Assembly: GCA_964352715.1 (NCBI GenBank)
Contig: CAYGSU010000059.1
Location: forward strand, 1 to 26,449
Length of the DNA stretch: 26,449 nt
Direction: 5' to 3'
Origin: JAVKBW01 sp964352715
Lineage (GTDB): Bacteria; Pseudomonadota; Alphaproteobacteria; UBA8366; Aestuariispiraceae
Below, one piece after another: positions 12,865-20,899 of this stretch (position 1 is the first letter of the stretch; every line of letters begins with the position of its first letter). The notes under the pieces were generated by a model that was not told the DNA's origin, ran no database searches, and saw only the letters and a program-made list of their open reading frames with translations. The translations under genes and the position numbers were made by a program.

Positions 12865-14310
12865 ATGATCAATCTGCGTGGCGTTGTCCATGTGCTTGGC
12901 TGGGTCACCGGCATGATCGGCCTGATGCTGATCATTCCGGCCATGGTGGATCTCGCCTACCAGAACGAGGACTGGAAAAGTTTCGCGCGGACTGCGGCGC
13001 TGGCGTTGTTCATCGGCGGTTTCATTGTCCTGGCTACAAAGGCGTCCAGGCCGGTCAGGTTCGAAATTCGACAGGCGTTCCTGCTGATTGTTTTCGGCTG
13101 GATCGTTGTAACGGCGTTCGGGTCCATGCCCTTTTTGGGCCTGGGAATCAGCGTTACGGATTCCATTTTCGAAACCATGTCCGGCATCACCACGACCGGT
13201 TCGACTGTCCTCACCGGCCTGGATACACTGGCCCCGGGACTGCTGCTGTGGCGGTCGATTCTGCAATGGATCGGCGGCATCGGCATCATCGCTATCGCGG
13301 TTCTCATTCTGCCGTTCCTTCGGGTCGGGGGCATGCAGTTCTTCAAAATCGAAAGCTCCGGCACAAAGGATGAAAAATCGGGGGTAACGCTGAAGACTCT
13401 GTCGATGCTGTTTGGCGTGTACTGTGCGCTGACCCTGTTGTGCGGCTTTTCATATTACTTTCTGGGAATGAGCGTATTCGATTCAGTCAATCACGCCATG
13501 TGCACTGTTTCCACCGGCGGCTATTCGACCCACGATGCATCTTTCGGCTTTTTCGAAGATCCGGGCCTGCAATGGGCAGGCACCCTGTTCATGATCAGCG
13601 GCGCTGTTCCATTTATCCTCTACGTCAAGTCTGTGCAGGGTGACAGACACGCATTGATCAGCGATCACCAGGTCAGGGGGTTCCTAGCCTTTCTCGCCGT
13701 CAGCAGCATCCTGATGGCGATCTGGCTGATGAACCGGCAGGAAATCGGATTCTTCGATGCGTTGACACTGACGGCCTTCAACATAACTTCGGTGGTTTCC
13801 ACGACCGGCTTCGCATCAGACGACTATACAGCCTGGGGTCACGGCGCGGTCGGGGTTTTCCTGTTTCTGATGTTCATCGGCGGCTGTTCAGGGTCCACGG
13901 CAGGATCGATCAAGATATACCGCTTCCAGGTTCTCTGGCTTTACGTTCGCGCCCATGTAAAAAAGCTGTACATGCCCCATCGCGTGATCGTCCTCAGATA
14001 CAACGGACGCAAGCTGGAAAACGATGTTCCGCTCGGCGTGCTGGCGTTTCTGGCCGTATTCATTGCGACGATCGGGATATTTACCCTGATCCTGTCGATG
14101 ATGGGTCTGGATATCGTCACGGCCTATTCCGCCAGCGTTACCGCAATCACGAATGTCGGCCCCGGCCTGGGCGATATCATCGGTCCGTCCGGCAATTTTC
14201 AAACACTTCCCGATCAGGCAAAATGGACGCTGATCTTTGCGATGCTGGCGGGACGGCTCGAAATCCTGTCGCTGCTGGTGTTCTTCGAGAAGGATTTCTG
14301 GACCGAATAG
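12865..14310 (+). CDS. trkH: TrkH-family potassium uptake channel subunit (paralogue 2)
   Basis: A 481-residue second TrkH, colinear with paralogue 1 from end to end (compare LGWVTGMIGLMLIIPAMVDL with LGILLTTLAVAKILPVAVDL). The filter loops are TTTGST (109-114), STGGYST (216-222), STTGFAS (312-318) and TNVGPGLG (429-436), and the gating region is MFIGGCSGSTAGSIKIYR. The third filter is the common TTGF form, unlike paralogue 1. The ATG at 12865 follows TAGGGACGA. This is the last plus-strand gene of the run and ends 12 bases from the convergent methyltransferase gene, without a visible terminator. The pair may differ in affinity or ion preference; this is inference. Confidence 0.92.
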   Translation: MINLRGVVHVLGWVTGMIGLMLIIPAMVDLAYQNEDWKSFARTAALALFIGGFIVLATKASRPVRFEIRQAFLLIVFGWIVVTAFGSMPFLGLGISVTDSIFETMSGITTTGSTVLTGLDTLAPGLLLWRSILQWIGGIGIIAIAVLILPFLRVGGMQFFKIESSGTKDEKSGVTLKTLSMLFGVYCALTLLCGFSYYFLGMSVFDSVNHAMCTVSTGGYSTHDASFGFFEDPGLQWAGTLFMISGAVPFILYVKSVQGDRHALISDHQVRGFLAFLAVSSILMAIWLMNRQEIGFFDALTLTAFNITSVVSTTGFASDDYTAWGHGAVGVFLFLMFIGGCSGSTAGSIKIYRFQVLWLYVRAHVKKLYMPHRVIVLRYNGRKLENDVPLGVLAFLAVFIATIGIFTLILSMMGLDIVTAYSASVTAITNVGPGLGDIIGPSGNFQTLPDQAKWTLIFAMLAGRLEILSLLVFFEKDFWTE

Positions 14311-14322
14311 AAAACGGCAACC

Positions 14323-15384
14323 TCAACCTGTCTTGCGAAACACCATGACGCGGCTGAAAAAAGCACGGTCAACAGACCAGCAATCAAGCCCGGCATCGTC
14401 GAATACCGCTTCGAGATCATCGCGGACATAGTCCAGAAAATAGGGCTCGTGAAACCCGAACGGAAAACGATCCAGCAGATCATCATAGGCCGGATGATCG
14501 CCGCGCTGAATGGAATCGACGAAAACCAGCGTTCCGCCGGGTTTCAGTACCCGCGCCATTTCCGCAGCGATTGACCGGCGCACCTTTCGGGGCAGTTCAT
14601 GGAAAAGATAGACCGTTGTGACGACATCGACCGATGCATCCGGCAGCGGAATGGATTCGGCATTTGCCTCGATGAATTGCCGGTCCGCCGCCCGCCGCAG
14701 AGCATGATCGGCCTTTTCAAGATAGGCACGACTTAAGTCCAGGCCGATCGGGACAATTGATGGAAAATTGCGATACACATCGGCCAGAAATCGGCCTGTG
14801 CCGCAACCGACATCCAGCAACGTGACAGCTTTGTCATCGTGCGCGCGGGCAATTTCGCCGATCGTGGGCAGCGCCTGCCGGCGCATCGCATCGGCCCCGC
14901 CGGTAAACAGCGTTTCAACCTGAAAATCATACATTGAAGCGGACTCGTCGCTCAGCCAGCCATCCGTCTGATAATGGAAATTCTGCAGGTAATAGCGCGG
15001 ATAGTCCTTTCTGGTTTCGTCGGTGAAGACCTCGCTGTTGACGCCGCGCCGTCGCCGACCGTGCACGGCCGGCAGATCGTTCAGAAACTTCAGCGACTGC
15101 TTCAGCACCTGGCCCGGACGCGGCAGCATGTCGGGTGGCGGACGATACAGACCGGCTTCGATATTTGCCCAGTCCCGCTTGTAGAGAGCCTGCAGATCAG
15201 CGGTAATCTCAGACCAACCCGGCAGCCGGTTTTCAGGCGGCGGCGCATCGAGTGGCGGTGACAACCGGGCAGCAAGCAGGTAATGCCCTGTGAAAAACGC
15301 GGTGCGCGCCAGTTGCGACGCGCCATAGGCGGCGCGGTCGATCCGGTTTCTTAGCTGACCTGTCAGAGACGGACGGGCAACCAT
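14323..15384 (-). CDS. class I SAM-dependent methyltransferase with long N-terminal extension
   Basis: A 353-residue protein. Residues 185-295 are a Rossmann-type methyltransferase: motif I TLLDVGCGTGRFLA (188-201), acidic ribose-binding Asp216 in IGLDLSRAYLEKA, NAESIPLPDASVDVVTTVYLFHELP (241-265), and LKPGGTLVFVDSIQ (280-292). The first 150 residues are an extension with a distinctive block DYPRYYLQNFHYQTDGWLSDESA (128-149) just before the catalytic domain. The substrate is unknown. The start ATG at 15382-15384 follows AAAGGGAGCG, a strong ribosome binding site; the frame stays open 79 codons further upstream, but those residues look non-coding. It is probably the last gene of the four-gene minus-strand run beginning at 18677, 71 bases after the second methyltransferase gene. 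Confidence 0.87.
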   Translation of the reverse strand: MVARPSLTGQLRNRIDRAAYGASQLARTAFFTGHYLLAARLSPPLDAPPPENRLPGWSEITADLQALYKRDWANIEAGLYRPPPDMLPRPGQVLKQSLKFLNDLPAVHGRRRRGVNSEVFTDETRKDYPRYYLQNFHYQTDGWLSDESASMYDFQVETLFTGGADAMRRQALPTIGEIARAHDDKAVTLLDVGCGTGRFLADVYRNFPSIVPIGLDLSRAYLEKADHALRRAADRQFIEANAESIPLPDASVDVVTTVYLFHELPRKVRRSIAAEMARVLKPGGTLVFVDSIQRGDHPAYDDLLDRFPFGFHEPYFLDYVRDDLEAVFDDAGLDCWSVDRAFFSRVMVFRKTG

Positions 15385-15455
15385 GACGCTCCCTTTTTCT
15401 TTCGGTACAGTAGGACAGATAGGCCTTTCCAGCACCATATCCAGCCGCACTGATT

Positions 15456-16208
15456 CTATGAAGACTTTTCCAGCACCGTGAAAAGACGGAAACCCATTAC
15501 CGGGCCCAGAACCGGCAACAGGCAGTCTTCCAGCCTGATCAGCCCTCGTGCCAGCGCACCATTGACCAGGCTCCAGTTCTTGAATCCGCCCGACATCGGA
15601 TAGGCGAACAGGCTCAGCCATCGGTTCTCGACGATGGAAAACTGCGGAAACCGGGTTTCAAAACGTTTGCGGATTGCCGGGTTCTTGAACAGCAGCGACG
15701 GAATGGCCTGGTTGCTGTCGAACGGGTCACGCTGCGGGTCGGCAGCTTCCATGGTCAGCGGATCGGCCGTCATGTCGACCGGTTCTTCGTGCAAATGGGT
15801 GTAAAACTGGCGCGCCAGTGTACTCATCCCCGGCTCCATCATCGCGACCCGCCCACCGGGTTTCAGGACTCGCAACGCCTCAGCAAAGAATTCAGCCGGC
15901 CGTTCCAGATGGTGCAGAACGTCCAGCATCACAATGCCGTCAAAGCTCTGATCGGCGAAGGGTAGACTGTGGGCATCCGCCTGCACATCGACCCAGGGCG
16001 CCGGCAGAATGTCGATGGTTGTCGAATCGATGCCGGGTGCGACATCGCGCAAATGGCCGGAGCCACTGCCGATTTCCAGCACCTTGCCGTCAATACCGAC
16101 GGCATCCACCAACCGTCTGTGATAATCCCCATAGACCGCCCGCAGCCCGCTTTTGCGCTGCCAGAGCTGCCGGTGCTGCTCCAGACGCGGGTCTGCGTCC
16201 GTCGCCAT
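15456..16208 (-). CDS. class I SAM-dependent methyltransferase
   Basis: A 250-residue methyltransferase. Motif I is VLEIGSGSGHLRD (43-55), followed by DAHSLPFADQSFDGIVMLDVLHHLERP (78-104) and LKPGGRVAMMEPGMS (115-129). The C-terminal third (PMSGGFKNWSLVNGALARGLIRLEDCLLPVLGPVMGFRLFTVLE) is rich in hydrophobic and amphipathic stretches, suggesting membrane contact or a lipid-type substrate. The gene starts three bases after the stop of the methyltransferase/glycosyltransferase fusion gene, so the two are translationally coupled. It probably methylates an intermediate or product of the same pathway. The specific acceptor cannot be read from sequence. Confidence 0.87.
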   Translation of the reverse strand: MATDADPRLEQHRQLWQRKSGLRAVYGDYHRRLVDAVGIDGKVLEIGSGSGHLRDVAPGIDSTTIDILPAPWVDVQADAHSLPFADQSFDGIVMLDVLHHLERPAEFFAEALRVLKPGGRVAMMEPGMSTLARQFYTHLHEEPVDMTADPLTMEAADPQRDPFDSNQAIPSLLFKNPAIRKRFETRFPQFSIVENRWLSLFAYPMSGGFKNWSLVNGALARGLIRLEDCLLPVLGPVMGFRLFTVLEKSS

Positions 16209-16211
16209 TCC

Positions 16212-17669
16212 CTAGAACGCCTTCAGCTTGCGCCAGGCAAAGGCAACCATGCGCAACAGCAACACGCCATCCCGGAAACGGGAAATCTGCGGTTCGCCAT
16301 AGGTGCGGTCGGCATAGCGGATCGGAATCTCGACAATTTTCAGATTCTGCTTCGCCGCGCCAAATATCAGATCGAAATCACCGAACGGGTCGAATTCACC
16401 GAAATACTGCCGGTTCGCGATCAGTTTTTCATAATCCGTCTTGGTCAGTACCTTCGTGCCACACAGCGTATCGGTAAACCGCTGGTTCAGCAGATAGCTG
16501 AAGATCAGTGCGAAGGTGCGGTTGGCCCAGTAGTTGAGGAACCGCATCGCGCCGCTTTCCATCGGATAAACCAGCCGGGTACCGTTCACGAATTCGCCCT
16601 TGCCGTTGGCGATGGCGTCATAGAACTTCGGCAGGTCTTCCGGCGGCATGGTCAGATCCGCATCCAGGATCATCAGCACATCGCCACGCGCCTCGGCGAA
16701 CCCCTTGCGTACAGCATCGCCCTTGCCGCGCCCGGTCTGCTTGAACACCTTGATATCCCAGTCGCGCTTGTAGGCCTTTTGTACGCGTACGCATTCCTCA
16801 TACGTTCCGTCAGAGGAATTACCTTCGACAAAGACGATTTCGATGTCCTTGGCAAAGCGCGGCAGCCGGGTAACAGCGCTTTCGATGTTTCCCTTTTCGT
16901 TCCGACAGGGCACCAGCACCGTAGCCGAAAGATCGCGTCGAACCGCCTTCTTCTCCGAACGCGCGACAACGAACTGGCGAACGCACAGCCGCCGGATGAT
17001 GGGCAACGGCGCCAGGAACCGGTTGATCAGGGTGCCCAAACCGAACAGTCGCAACGGCACGAGCTGACGCCATTCAGTCCGGATCGGCTCGAAATCCGCA
17101 AGGCTCAACAGGTTCTCGATATCCCGGTGGCCGAGATAGTTGACCTGTGGCTGCGGCATCTTCCGGCCAATCGTTTCGGCTATCGACAGCAGCGGTTCCC
17201 ACAGATGTGAATAATAGCAAATGACAATTCTGGTGTTGGCGTCACAGAACGGATGCAGTTCCTTCAACGCACTTTCGCAATCGTCGAAGAAACCGATCGT
17301 ATCATGCAACAGGATGAAATCGAACGGCCCGCCGTATTTACGCGGCGACCCCGGTTTTTCGGCGTCACCGACATGGAAGGTCAGATGCGGATGTTTTGTG
17401 CTGGCGATGGCGATCATTTCCTCGCTGAGATCGATACCGACCCCGTGCGACGGCTCAAGTTCGGCCAGCACACGGCCGGTGCCGCAGCCGAGATCGAGAA
17501 CGCGCGACCCTTCCGGGATCAGAAACCGCAGATACTTCATGTCTTCGGCATGAAACGCCTCGTTCCGGTCGATCCATTCATCGCGCAGGGCGGCAATATC
17601 GTCGCCATAGTCGCGAATGGCCTTTTTACGGGCTGTTAATGTCATCGCTTTTTGAGACTGCGTTTTCAC
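16212..17669 (-). CDS. bifunctional SAM methyltransferase / GT2 glycosyltransferase fusion
   Basis: A 485-residue two-domain protein. The N-terminal domain (about 30-235) is a class I methyltransferase with motif I VLDLGCGTGRVLAEL (57-71), Asp80 in VGIDLSEEM and FDFILLHDTIGFFDD (116-130). The C-terminal domain (about 247-485) is a family 2 glycosyltransferase of the polyprenyl-phosphate sugar (Dpm1-like) type: VLVPCRNEKGNIE (251-263), EGNSSDGT (282-289), GRGKGDAVRKGF (313-324), the metal/nucleotide motif LDADLT (335-340), and GEFDPFGDFDLIFGAAKQNLKIVEIPIRY (424-451). It has no clear membrane segment. It would place a sugar on a lipid carrier or lipid and methylate a related group, both inferred. 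The start is GTG at 17667-17669 after AAGGA; an ATG eight codons later is possible but lacks a good site. It lies 12 bases after the flippase-like gene. Confidence 0.88.
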   Translation of the reverse strand: MKTQSQKAMTLTARKKAIRDYGDDIAALRDEWIDRNEAFHAEDMKYLRFLIPEGSRVLDLGCGTGRVLAELEPSHGVGIDLSEEMIAIASTKHPHLTFHVGDAEKPGSPRKYGGPFDFILLHDTIGFFDDCESALKELHPFCDANTRIVICYYSHLWEPLLSIAETIGRKMPQPQVNYLGHRDIENLLSLADFEPIRTEWRQLVPLRLFGLGTLINRFLAPLPIIRRLCVRQFVVARSEKKAVRRDLSATVLVPCRNEKGNIESAVTRLPRFAKDIEIVFVEGNSSDGTYEECVRVQKAYKRDWDIKVFKQTGRGKGDAVRKGFAEARGDVLMILDADLTMPPEDLPKFYDAIANGKGEFVNGTRLVYPMESGAMRFLNYWANRTFALIFSYLLNQRFTDTLCGTKVLTKTDYEKLIANRQYFGEFDPFGDFDLIFGAAKQNLKIVEIPIRYADRTYGEPQISRFRDGVLLLRMVAFAWRKLKAF

Positions 17670-17681
17670 CGCATCATTTCC

Positions 17682-18677
17682 TTACGTGGTTTTTTCCGTC
17701 GCCGCTGCGGCATTGTTCCGGGAGGCCATCAGCCACAAAACGCCGCCGGGCAGACTGATAACCATCATGCAGAGGCCGAACAACAAGGATGTGGCGAAAG
17801 CCTCGGCGCCCGGAACACCCAGGAACGAAAACCCGGTAACCATCGCCTGTTCCCGCAAGCCCCATCCCCCGATGGTGATCGGCGCGATGGATATCAGGAA
17901 AACGACCGGCACAATGGCCAGGCAATCGATATACGTGATTGAAACATCCAATCCAACCGCAATCACATATACAGCCCCAACCATCAACGACTGGCCGAGA
18001 AGCGACAACGGCAGTACCCGGAAGGCAAGCTTCGGGCGCTTCAACACCCGCCTTGCCGCGCCCGAAAGACCGGCGATACCGGCGATGACGCGCCATTTGC
18101 GCCACGCTGTCGGCAACAGATCGAGCAGCAGAAAAATCACGAAACCCGCCAGTCCGCCGAAAACAAGCACCACCAGTCCCAGCCTTGCTGCAGGATCGGC
18201 GATATAGCCGAATGAAACAGGCAGGCCGATCAGCGCCAGCAACAGGAGGCCGACCATGCCATAGCCGCGGTCAAGAAGGACGCTGGCTGCCGATTGCGCC
18301 GTTTTAAGCCCGTAGCGCCGCACCCGGTAGATCCTGATCGCGTCGCCGCCGACGACCGACGGAAGACCCATGTTGAAAAACAGGCCTTCCATGTTCAACC
18401 GCAAAGCCGTGCGACCCGGTAGCAACAACCCGAACATGCGGATCATGACCGTCCAGCGGAAGCTGATGGCGACAAGCTGGCAGAAAATCAGCAGACACGC
18501 CACAACCAGCGCCACCGGCGATACTTCGGTCAGTTTCAGTAGCGCTGCTTCAACATCCAGATTCGACAGAATGAACCCGATCAGCCCAACCGAAACAGCA
18601 ACCTTCAGCCCGGTCATTATCCAGGTTTTGACGGAACGGCGCGCCGGCGGAACGGGTACAGGGACTGCGTCTGACAT
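17682..18677 (-). CDS. flippase-like integral membrane protein (LPG synthase transmembrane-domain / UPF0104 family)
   Basis: A 331-residue polytopic protein with about eight membrane segments. It resembles the membrane domain of lysylphosphatidylglycerol synthase and the UPF0104 group: VAVSVGLIGFILSNLDVEAAL near the start, the conserved ALRLNMEGLFFNMGLPSVVGGDAIRIYRVRRYG (around 90-125), VLLDRGYGMVGLLLL, and SIAPITIGGWGLREQAMV near the end. Family members are linked to moving lipids or lipid-linked sugars across the inner membrane; there is no aminoacyl-transferase domain here. The ATG at 18675-18677 follows AGG at suitable distance. It is first gene of a run with the methyltransferase/GT2 fusion and two methyltransferases, which fits transport of a glycolipid or lipid-linked sugar. 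The upstream 178-base gap (18678-18855) holds only a 6-bp GTCGGC/GCCGAC hairpin at 18828-18844 without a T-run. Confidence 0.85.
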   Translation of the reverse strand: MSDAVPVPVPPARRSVKTWIMTGLKVAVSVGLIGFILSNLDVEAALLKLTEVSPVALVVACLLIFCQLVAISFRWTVMIRMFGLLLPGRTALRLNMEGLFFNMGLPSVVGGDAIRIYRVRRYGLKTAQSAASVLLDRGYGMVGLLLLALIGLPVSFGYIADPAARLGLVVLVFGGLAGFVIFLLLDLLPTAWRKWRVIAGIAGLSGAARRVLKRPKLAFRVLPLSLLGQSLMVGAVYVIAVGLDVSITYIDCLAIVPVVFLISIAPITIGGWGLREQAMVTGFSFLGVPGAEAFATSLLFGLCMMVISLPGGVLWLMASRNNAAAATEKTT

Positions 18678-18855
18678 CCAAAGACCTGCCGGCTTTCGGT
18701 GGGGAATTTTCCAACCCGTTTAATGGCCTGATTCACCGCCGGTGAAAAGCGTATGGCCGGCGGCAACCGGAACAAAACATACGCGCCCGACGCGGCGTGC
18801 ACCGCGCAGGCTGCGTTTATGCCGGGTGTCGGCCTGCTGCCGACGCGCCGGATGC

Positions 18856-19044
18856 CTAGACCAGCAGGTTTACGGTGCTGCCCCTGCCGGACGAACGAAG
18901 TGCCTGTTCGCCCGATTGAGCGGCCTGCTGAATCAACGGAATGATCGCTCGCTCCGATTCAAGCGTCTTTTTCAGCGCCTGTATTGAAAGCTGCTGTTTC
19001 GAGCCGAGTGCATTTGACAATGCGGCTGATGCAATATCTGCCAT
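18856..19044 (-). CDS. YjfB-like putative motility protein (small)
   Basis: A 62-residue protein, MADIASAALSNALGSKQQLS at the start and GSTVNLLV at the end. The pattern (an N-terminal DIxSxAxxLS-type helix, a QxxxxxxxLKKxLES core and a short NxxV-type ending after a flexible glycine/serine stretch) is that of the YjfB 'putative motility protein' family, whose members are often expressed with flagellar or chemotaxis genes but have no known biochemical function. The start ATG at 19042-19044 follows AGAAGG at 8-base spacing; the frame is open 19 codons further upstream, but this start fits the family. No flagellar gene is in the window, so it is an orphan. Assignment is by pattern and moderately sure. 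Confidence 0.7.
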   Translation of the reverse strand: MADIASAALSNALGSKQQLSIQALKKTLESERAIIPLIQQAAQSGEQALRSSGRGSTVNLLV

Positions 19045-19143
19045 AGGTTCGACCTTCTGTCGTTTCCCGGGTCTGTCAGACCTCTGCCCCAAGGAACGCA
19101 ACGCGCGTTCCGGCGCGCGCGGGCTTCTCCCACGCTATGGGGT

Positions 19144-19172
19144 TTTATACCAAAAAAGTCCGGTTTTGGCCA
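19144..19172 (-). promoter_or_regulatory. possible sigma-70 promoter of the YjfB-like gene
   Basis: On the minus strand TGGCCA (19167-19172) and TATAAA (19144-19149) are 17 bases apart, a weak -35 with a good -10. They are about 100 bases upstream of the small gene. The leader between them contains a 7-bp hairpin, GGAACGC-AACGC-GCGTTCC (19093-19111). I see no flagellar sigma-28 motif. Confidence 0.3.
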
Positions 19173-19189
19173 GTCTTCCTGTGCGACGC

Positions 19190-19747
19190 CTATTCAGCGT
19201 CGGCAGCGACCTGCATTTTCACGATGTTGTCGGGATTGTCGACCATGCCCGACTGACCGGCACCCTTCTTGATCTGGTCAACATGTTCCATGCCGTCAAC
19301 AACCTGACCCCATATCGTGTACTGGCCGTCCAGCCATTCGGACGGCTCGAAAACGATGAAGAACTGGCTGTTCGCGCTGTCCGGGTCCTGCGACCGGGCC
19401 ATCGAAACCGTGCCGCGCACGTGATTTTCAAGGCTGAATTCCGCTTCCAGATCCGGCTCCTTGGAACTGCCGCGCCCGGTGCCCGTGGGGTCGCCGGTCT
19501 GCGCCATGAAACCCGGAATCACGCGGTGGAATACAACACCGTCATAAAAACCCTGCCGGGTCAGCATCTTGATGCGTTCGACGTGATTCGGCGCCAGGTC
19601 CGGCCGCAATTCAATCACCACACGCCCGTATTCAAGATCGAGATAGATCGTGTTTTCCGGGTCCAGCGCCTGAGCGGCACCGGAAGACAGTTGCAGGCCA
19701 AAAGCCAGACCAATCGGCGCGGCTAGTCTAAAAAGGGATCGGCGCAT
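19190..19747 (-). CDS. periplasmic cyclophilin-type peptidyl-prolyl cis-trans isomerase
   Basis: A 185-residue cyclophilin that catalyses proline isomerisation during folding of exported proteins. Residues 1-27 form a signal peptide (LAAPIGLAFGLQLSSGAAQA) ending in a typical AQA site. The domain shows the bacterial cyclophilin core FYDGVVFHRVIPGFMAQTGDPTGTGRG (catalytic Arg within FHRVIPGF), MARSQDPDSANSQFFIVF, and LDGQYTIWGQVVDGMEHVDQI. All active-site blocks are present, and the length fits the periplasmic PpiA class. The ATG at 19745-19747 follows AAGGAACG, a good ribosome binding site. It reads divergently from the secreted-protein gene at 19881. Confidence 0.95.
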   Translation of the reverse strand: MRRSLFRLAAPIGLAFGLQLSSGAAQALDPENTIYLDLEYGRVVIELRPDLAPNHVERIKMLTRQGFYDGVVFHRVIPGFMAQTGDPTGTGRGSSKEPDLEAEFSLENHVRGTVSMARSQDPDSANSQFFIVFEPSEWLDGQYTIWGQVVDGMEHVDQIKKGAGQSGMVDNPDNIVKMQVAADAE

Positions 19748-19844
19748 AAACGTTCCTTCCTGTCGATGATATTCTGTCTCGATAAAAATCCGACGGCGAC
19801 CATAGCGAAGTGAGCGGCAGGGTCAATGCCAGCCTGCAGCAGCC

Positions 19845-19874
19845 TTGTTAATGCCTTATTTTGTTCACTAGAAT
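19845..19874 (+). promoter_or_regulatory. predicted sigma-70 promoter directly before the gene at 19881
   Basis: TTGTTA (19845-19850) and TAGAAT (19869-19874) are separated by 18 bases. The -10 ends only six bases before the ATG, so transcription would start at or next to the start codon and the mRNA would be leaderless, in line with the missing ribosome binding site. Confidence 0.4.
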
Positions 19875-19880
19875 TATCGC

Positions 19881-20483
19881 ATGAAACTTTTGGTCCTGCT
19901 CGCCGGTCTTGGTTTGGGAATCGCAATCAGCGGCCCGCTCCACGCGGCCGGCGGCGATGTGAAGGTAATCGAAGGGTCCGACAAGGAAGACGGCAGCGCC
20001 ATCAAGGGTCTTCGCCTCGCGTCCGAAGACGAACAGGCCTACCTGTACTTTCTTTGCGATAGCGACAAGTCGCGACCGCAGATCATGATCACCCACGGAC
20101 ATGTGATCGGCAGAACGACCGACCCGTTCAAGGTTTTCTACAAGATCGACGACAGGGATGAACAGCGCCACTGGTTTCTGGTGCGCGGCAGCGGCAGGAC
20201 AGGTTACTTTTTTGTCCGTTTCCCTATCGAATACAAAAGCCGCTTCGGCGACCAGCCGCCCTCGTTCAAGTACGGCAGCAACGAGGTAAATCCTGAATAC
20301 ACGCAATGGGATAGGCGAATCTACGCAACGGTCGTACACGATTTTCTGACCGGTAAAAACGCGCTGATCAGAATCCAGGACAAGAAAGAGGAAGACCACC
20401 TGTATGCGTTTTCACTGAAAGGCCTGGCGGACAAGGCATCTGTGCTTGAATCCTGCTACGATGCGTCCATTATCGTGAAATAA
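19881..20483 (+). CDS. secreted protein of unknown function
   Basis: A 200-residue protein that I do not recognise. Residues 1-22 are a clear signal peptide (MKLLVLLAGLGLGIAISGPL, cleavage after LHA). The mature domain of about 178 residues looks mostly beta, with YLYFLCDSDKSRPQIMITHG, FKVFYKIDD, HWFLVRGSGRTGYFFVRFP and a final ESCYDASIIV. Its two cysteines (FLCDSD and ESCYD) could form a disulfide in the periplasm. There is no lipobox, membrane segment or enzymatic motif. The ATG at 19881 has no Shine-Dalgarno sequence. The gene ends 13 bases from the convergent truncated hemoglobin gene. Confidence 0.75.
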   Translation: MKLLVLLAGLGLGIAISGPLHAAGGDVKVIEGSDKEDGSAIKGLRLASEDEQAYLYFLCDSDKSRPQIMITHGHVIGRTTDPFKVFYKIDDRDEQRHWFLVRGSGRTGYFFVRFPIEYKSRFGDQPPSFKYGSNEVNPEYTQWDRRIYATVVHDFLTGKNALIRIQDKKEEDHLYAFSLKGLADKASVLESCYDASIIVK

Positions 20484-20496
20484 CCGATGGGGATGC

Positions 20497-20862
20497 CTAC
20501 CGGCCCAGAACGGCGTTTCGATGAGATTCGAAGATATCCGTGATGCGGTCGACCGTATCCGCATCGACATTCATTTCAACCATGGTCTGCCGGAACAGAG
20601 ATTTCATCCGGGTGAAGTGCGGGTCGCCGATCCCGTCCTCGATGAGAGTCGCATGCACCTTGCTGAGATCACGCCCTGAATAGGTTTCACCGCCGCCCAG
20701 CACCATGGCGAAGAACATGCGCTGCTGGCCGCGGATATGCGTCATGTCGGACCCTTCGAACAGAGGCGCCAGCATCGGGTCGGAGAGAACCTTGTCGTAA
20801 AAGTTTTCGATGGTCAGGCGCAGCCGCTTGGGCCCGCCCAACTGATCTATCAATTCCGCCAT
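20497..20862 (-). CDS. group 1 truncated hemoglobin
   Basis: A 121-residue 2-over-2 globin. It opens with LIDQLGGPKRLRLTIENFYDKVLSDPMLAPLFEG, the typical start with Phe21-Tyr22 at the B9-B10 positions and Phe35 at CD1. The E helix contains RGQQRMFFAMVLGG, with Gln near E7/E8 and no distal His. The proximal heme ligand is His70 (F8) in LSKVHATLIEDG, followed by the G/H helices (HFTRMKSLFRQTMVEMNVD). Tyr B10 plus Gln E7 is common in oxygen-binding, NO-dioxygenating or peroxide-active members; which applies is unknown. The ATG at 20860-20862 starts the globin fold directly. It is followed after 13 bases by the convergent secreted-protein gene; upstream, 37 bases separate it from the DUF4197 gene. 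Confidence 0.92.
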   Translation of the reverse strand: MAELIDQLGGPKRLRLTIENFYDKVLSDPMLAPLFEGSDMTHIRGQQRMFFAMVLGGGETYSGRDLSKVHATLIEDGIGDPHFTRMKSLFRQTMVEMNVDADTVDRITDIFESHRNAVLGR

Positions 20863-20899
20863 GTCTTATCCCGCCCCTATGCCGTCACCGGCAATCCTG

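Noticed and set aside
18828..18844. GTCGGC-CTGCT-GCCGAC hairpin as terminator of the YjfB-like gene.
   Set aside because: The stem is only 6 bp and no T-run follows on the minus strand.
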